From positions 1 to 62,995 of the forward strand of contig HF996843.1 in NCBI GenBank assembly GCA_000432595.1: a stretch of DNA of 62,995 nucleotides, given 5' to 3'. The number at the start of each line of letters is the position of its first letter. Position 1 is the first letter of the stretch. The notes under the pieces are model-generated. The model made no database searches. It saw only the letters and a list, made by a program, of their open reading frames with translations, and was not told the DNA's origin. This DNA is from Clostridium sp. CAG:710 (GTDB lineage Bacteria > Bacillota_I > Bacilli_A > RF39 > UBA660). Shown one piece after another: positions 59,378 through 62,995 of the stretch. The translations under genes were made by a program, and so were the position numbers.

Positions 59378-61162
59378 ATGTCAAAACAAATAAAAAGAAA
59401 ATTCAAAATAAACAAATTCCTAAGCTTAATATTAATAATATCCGCGGTCTATTTAATATATAATATTCTATTACTTGGACCAATTGAAAAAATGATAAGA
59501 TATTTAATAATAGGAATAATTGCATTAATAGACTTACTAATAATACTTAAAAGCTTTAGTAAAAAAAGTGGTGGTACTGCCCTATCAATTATAATAATAT
59601 TAATAGTAATATTTAACTTTATCGCAGGTGGTGCAGTAAATAAAATTTATTCTTCCTTAGCTACCGTATCTAAAAATAAAACAGTATATTCAAGTAGTCT
59701 AGTAACATTAAAAAATAGTAATATTAAAAGTATTGATAGTATTAAAAACAAAAAAATTTGTATTATAAAAGATACAACCTCAGAAGAAGGTTATATAATT
59801 CCAGAAGGAATGATTAAAGACTACAAACTATCTAAAGATAATAAAATAATTAGAAAAGAAGATTATCCAGATTTGCTTGATGGACTATACAATAAAGAAT
59901 GTGATGCAATTTTTTTACCAACAAATTATCATAATATGTTCTCTAGTATTGAAAAATACAAAAAAATAGATAAAGAAGTAAAAATAATAAAAACCAAGTT
60001 ACAAAAAGCATCCTCAAATACTAAAAAATATGGGACAAAAAAAATAACAGAACCATTCACAATGCTTTTAATGGGAATAGATTCAACAAAAGATGGATTA
60101 AGCAATTCTGATTCATTTAATGGAGATTCACTAATATTAGTTACATTTAACCCAAATACATTAAATACAACAATACTTAGTATTCCAAGAGATAGTTATG
60201 TCCCTATTTCATGTTTTCCAGGTAAATATGAAAATAAAATTACTCATGCTGCTTGGAAAGGAACAAACTGTGTTATAAATACAATACAAGATTTCACAGG
60301 AATTAAAATAGACTATTATGCAAAAATAAACTTCAAAGGTTTAGTAGGACTAGTAAATGCTCTAGGCGGTATAACAGTAGAAGTACCAAAAGATTTATGT
60401 ACAGACAACAGCAATAGAAGTGGCAAAGTTTGTATAAAAAAAGGAACACAAAAGTTAAATGGTGAAGAAGCATTAGTTCTAGCTAGAAACAGAAAACAAC
60501 TCGCCAATGGAGATATAGATAGAGGACTAAATCAACAAAAGGTTTTACAAGGAATACTAGATAGTGCAAAAAATATAAACAGCACAACAGAAGTATCAAA
60601 AATATTAGATGTTATATCCAAAAACATAGATACTAATATGTCTACTGAAACAATTTTATCTTTTTATGAAGTAGGAAAAAACATATTACTAGAATCAAGT
60701 GGATCTGAAGATTTAATAACTTTTGAGCAATTATATCTTGCAGGTACTGGTCAAACAATTTATGATGAAAGTACAAAATTAAATCTTTGGAATTATATTC
60801 TTAATAAACAAAGTATACAAGATGTAACAAAGGAAATGAAAATAAACTTAGGTATAGAAAAATATGAAATGGAAAAAAGCTTTACCTACTCTGCAGATAA
60901 GCCTTATACAAAAAAGGTAATTGGAAAAGGTCCTTATAAAATCTATACGACATATGAATTAGTACCTGACCTAACAAGATATACTAAAACTCAAGCACTA
61001 TCATGGGCTAGTAGAAATGGAGTGACAATTAATTTTAATGAAGTAGAAAAGCCAAATTACCCTGTCGGAAAAATAATTGCACAAGAATATCCATTTAGAA
61101 AAAGAGTCGATAAAATACCTAATAAATCAATTACTGTTACAATAGTAAAAGAAGGAATTTAA
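59378..61162 (+). CDS. LCP (LytR-CpsA-Psr) protein with extra periplasmic-binding-like domain and C-terminal PASTA
   Basis: 594 residues. Three N-terminal membrane helices (FLSLILIISAVYLIYNILLL; YLIIGIIALIDLLIILKSF; SIIIILIVIFNFIAGGAV). A binding-protein-like segment about 110-210 (SIKNKKICIIKDTTSEEGY, DGLYNKECDAIFLPTN). LCP domain about 225-430 (FTMLLMGIDS, LSIPRDSYV, NFKGLVGLVNALGGITVEVP, LNGEEALVLARNR). PASTA-like domain at the end (YELVPDLTRYTKTQALSWAS). LCP enzymes transfer teichoic acid or polysaccharide to peptidoglycan. Third gene of the wall operon. Confidence 0.9.
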   Translation: MSKQIKRKFKINKFLSLILIISAVYLIYNILLLGPIEKMIRYLIIGIIALIDLLIILKSFSKKSGGTALSIIIILIVIFNFIAGGAVNKIYSSLATVSKNKTVYSSSLVTLKNSNIKSIDSIKNKKICIIKDTTSEEGYIIPEGMIKDYKLSKDNKIIRKEDYPDLLDGLYNKECDAIFLPTNYHNMFSSIEKYKKIDKEVKIIKTKLQKASSNTKKYGTKKITEPFTMLLMGIDSTKDGLSNSDSFNGDSLILVTFNPNTLNTTILSIPRDSYVPISCFPGKYENKITHAAWKGTNCVINTIQDFTGIKIDYYAKINFKGLVGLVNALGGITVEVPKDLCTDNSNRSGKVCIKKGTQKLNGEEALVLARNRKQLANGDIDRGLNQQKVLQGILDSAKNINSTTEVSKILDVISKNIDTNMSTETILSFYEVGKNILLESSGSEDLITFEQLYLAGTGQTIYDESTKLNLWNYILNKQSIQDVTKEMKINLGIEKYEMEKSFTYSADKPYTKKVIGKGPYKIYTTYELVPDLTRYTKTQALSWASRNGVTINFNEVEKPNYPVGKIIAQEYPFRKRVDKIPNKSITVTIVKEGI

Positions 61163-61179
61163 TGTATAATAATTCCTTC
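61151..61179 (+). terminator. intrinsic terminator of the wall operon
   Basis: A 9-bp perfect stem (GAAGGAATT / AATTCCTTC) with an 11-nt loop is followed by CTTTTTTT. It overlaps the LCP stop. Confidence 0.9.
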
Positions 61180-61205
61180 CTTTTTTTATAAATTATTGAG
61201 CCACT

Positions 61206-61235
61206 ATGGACAAAATCAAACTTTTGTAGTATAAT
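61206..61235 (+). promoter_or_regulatory. sigma-A promoter of the RNase J gene
   Basis: ATGGAC and TATAAT (61230-61235) are separated by 18 bp. The start codon is 51 bp further on. Confidence 0.55.
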
Positions 61236-61285
61236 TTGCTAGTCAGTTCTTGATGAAAATTAATCATGAAAGGAGAAAAAAATTA

Positions 61286-62962
61286 ATGAAACCAGAATCT
61301 GAAACTAAAATTATAGTTTTAGGTGGTCTAGGTGAAGTCGGAAAAAACATGTATTGTGTAATGCATGAAAATGCTATTGTTATTATTGATGCGGGTATTT
61401 GTTTCCCAGAGGGGGGACTTCTAGGAATAGATTATATTCTTCCTGATTTTACTTTTTTAAAACAAAATCAGGATAAAATTAAAGCGTTACTTATAACTCA
61501 TGGTCATGAAGATCATATTGGTGGTATTCCATTTTTATTACAATCAGTGAATATTCCTGCCATATATGCACCTAATCAAGCTAAAGAGTTAATTGCATTA
61601 AAATTACAAGACAAAAATATTAGATATGACAATTTATATACATATACCGATCAAACCAAATTAAAATTTAATAAAATAGAGGTTGAATTTTTTAGAACCA
61701 CCCACTCTATTCCTGATTCACACGGAATATCTATATCAACACCTGATGGTAGAATTGTAACAACTGGAGACTTTAAATTCGATTTAACTCCAATTGGTCC
61801 AATGGCAGATCTACATAAGATGGCTGAAATAGGAAAAAAGGGAGTAGATTTACTTATAAGTGATTCAACTAATGCCTTAAATGAAGGTATGTCAAGTAGT
61901 GAATCAAAAGTTGATAGTGCTTTAAATGTAATATTTGAAAAATATAAAACAAGACGTATAATAATTGCAACGTTTGCATCAAATATATATCGTTTAAAAC
62001 ACATTGTAGAAACATGTTATAAACATAATAGAAAAATATGTGTATTTGGTAGAAGCATGGAGAACAACATAGAAATTTCCTTAAAAGGAGGATATATAAA
62101 TCATAAAGATATTATAATAACTCCTGAAGAGGCAAACAATTTAAAACCAGGAGAAGTCACTATCCTATGTACTGGATCTCAAGGAGAACCCCTAGCTGCC
62201 CTATCAAGAATTGCAGATGGTGTACATAAACAAATAAAATTAAGACCTGATGACATAGTTGTATTCTCATCATCACCTATTCCAGGAAATGCATTATCTA
62301 TTGGTAGAACAATAAATAAACTTTATCTACAAGGAGTTAAAGTATTTACTAATACTTCATTTAGTGACATTCATACATCTGGACACGCAAATATAGAAGA
62401 GCTAAAATTAATGATTAGATTAATAATGCCTAAGTATTTAATGCCATTCCATGGCGATTACAGAATGCTTAAAAATCACGCAAACGTTGGTATAGAATGT
62501 GGCATTCCAAAAGAAAATACATTTGTGTTAAAAAATGGTGATGTTTTATCACTTAAAAATCATGTAATAACAAAATCAACACCAGTTATAGCAAATGACA
62601 TATATGTAGATGGAAATAGACTTGGAGAAATAAACGGTGCCGTATTAAGAGATAGAAAAATAATGGCAAGCGATGGTATATTGGTTGTGATTGCAAACAT
62701 TGATATAAAAAATAGAGAATTATTAATTAAACCAAATATCACAACAAGAGGATTCATATTAATAAATGAAAATGAAGCTGTAATAAGAAAGTTAGAATCT
62801 ATAGCCGCTAATTCAATACATGAAAAGTTAAAAGACCCTTGTGCAAATTTTAATGACATCAAGAGTCAAATAACTTCAGATTTATTCAATTATGTTTATG
62901 AAACAACCGGCAGAAAGCCAATAATATTACCTATAATTTTAGATGTAAAAAGAGTTCAATAA
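61286..62962 (+). CDS. rnj: ribonuclease J
   Basis: 558 residues from the ATG at 61286, preceded by AAAGGAGA; a longer frame from 61250 has no site. Metallo-beta-lactamase/beta-CASP motifs: THGHEDHIGGIPF, TTHSIPDSHGIS, VTTGDFKFD, TGSQGEPLAALSRI and FSDIHTSGHANIEE. RNase J combines 5' exonuclease and endonuclease activity in mRNA decay and rRNA maturation. Full length with a normal C-terminal domain; monocistronic. Confidence 0.95.
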   Translation: MKPESETKIIVLGGLGEVGKNMYCVMHENAIVIIDAGICFPEGGLLGIDYILPDFTFLKQNQDKIKALLITHGHEDHIGGIPFLLQSVNIPAIYAPNQAKELIALKLQDKNIRYDNLYTYTDQTKLKFNKIEVEFFRTTHSIPDSHGISISTPDGRIVTTGDFKFDLTPIGPMADLHKMAEIGKKGVDLLISDSTNALNEGMSSSESKVDSALNVIFEKYKTRRIIIATFASNIYRLKHIVETCYKHNRKICVFGRSMENNIEISLKGGYINHKDIIITPEEANNLKPGEVTILCTGSQGEPLAALSRIADGVHKQIKLRPDDIVVFSSSPIPGNALSIGRTINKLYLQGVKVFTNTSFSDIHTSGHANIEELKLMIRLIMPKYLMPFHGDYRMLKNHANVGIECGIPKENTFVLKNGDVLSLKNHVITKSTPVIANDIYVDGNRLGEINGAVLRDRKIMASDGILVVIANIDIKNRELLIKPNITTRGFILINENEAVIRKLESIAANSIHEKLKDPCANFNDIKSQITSDLFNYVYETTGRKPIILPIILDVKRVQ

Positions 62963-62995
62963 TTGAAATGCACCCCTTAAAGTAGACATTAATAA
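62963..62995. other. possible insertion-sequence terminus at window edge
   Basis: TGAAATGCACCCCTTAAAGT followed by AGACA begins right after the RNase J stop. The string resembles terminal repeats of some IS3-family elements, from memory only, and the sequence ends before any transposase could appear. Confidence 0.25.

Overview
The window comes from the chromosome of a very AT-rich, spore-forming, Gram-positive bacterium. The closest fit is one of the uncultured gut Bacilli/Mollicutes-related lineages (RF39-like), but that placement is inference. TGA is a stop codon (for example, the ATGA overlap inside the VirB4 pair), so this is not a Mycoplasma with TGA=Trp. A Gram-positive wall is implied by a sortase, DacF, VanY, an LCP protein with PASTA, and an N-acetylglucosaminidase. 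Sporulation is implied by spoIIAA, sigF, spoVAC-AD-AE and two tiny YjcZ-like ORFs.

1-8.7 kb: the 5' part of an SF2 helicase with a helicase-associated domain runs off the left edge. Next are a membrane-anchored protein with five InlB-type repeats and a four-gene phosphorelay operon: two 7TM hybrid histidine kinases, an HPt protein, and a receiver protein with a degenerate HD-GYP domain. 8.8-22.3 kb: a Gram-positive type IV secretion locus contains VirD4, a lipoprotein, a CHAP hydrolase, VirB4 split over two genes, a PrgI/VirB3-like protein, a VirB6-like protein, two proteins with VirB2-like domains, a surface protein and a CpaE-like ATPase. It has no relaxase, integrase or cargo. 22.4-25.7 kb: housekeeping and unknown genes.

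25.8-32.9 kb: decayed genes and a mobilizable element of the Tn4451 type (large serine recombinase plus MobV relaxase). Its cargo is a NUDIX protein, a DUF2441-like protein, a histidine phosphatase and a HEPN-like protein. A leader peptide overlaps an intrinsic terminator ahead of the recombinase. The element abuts tRNA-Leu(CAA), and an imperfect copy of the tRNA 3' end and its flank lies at the far side.

33-47.7 kb: a glycosyltransferase, scpAB, and a compact relic of the Bacillus pdp-dacF-spoIIA-spoVA-scpAB neighbourhood that lacks spoIIAB, spoVAA and spoVAB. Sortase, VanY, PrsW, an SSB and unknown genes are interspersed. 47.9-52.7 kb: a suf operon (C-D-S-U-orf-B) with an extra gene and a short SufD. 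52.9-63 kb: HIT protein, tiny sporulation ORFs, PrsA, RecX and RpoZ, followed by a wall operon. The first two genes of that operon encode a dockerin-bearing glucosaminidase and a membrane-anchored cohesin-like protein, a likely self-contained tether; the third encodes an LCP-PASTA protein. RNase J closes the window.

The most promising unusual systems are the relaxase-less T4SS beside a dedicated phosphorelay, and the cohesin-dockerin autolysin pair.
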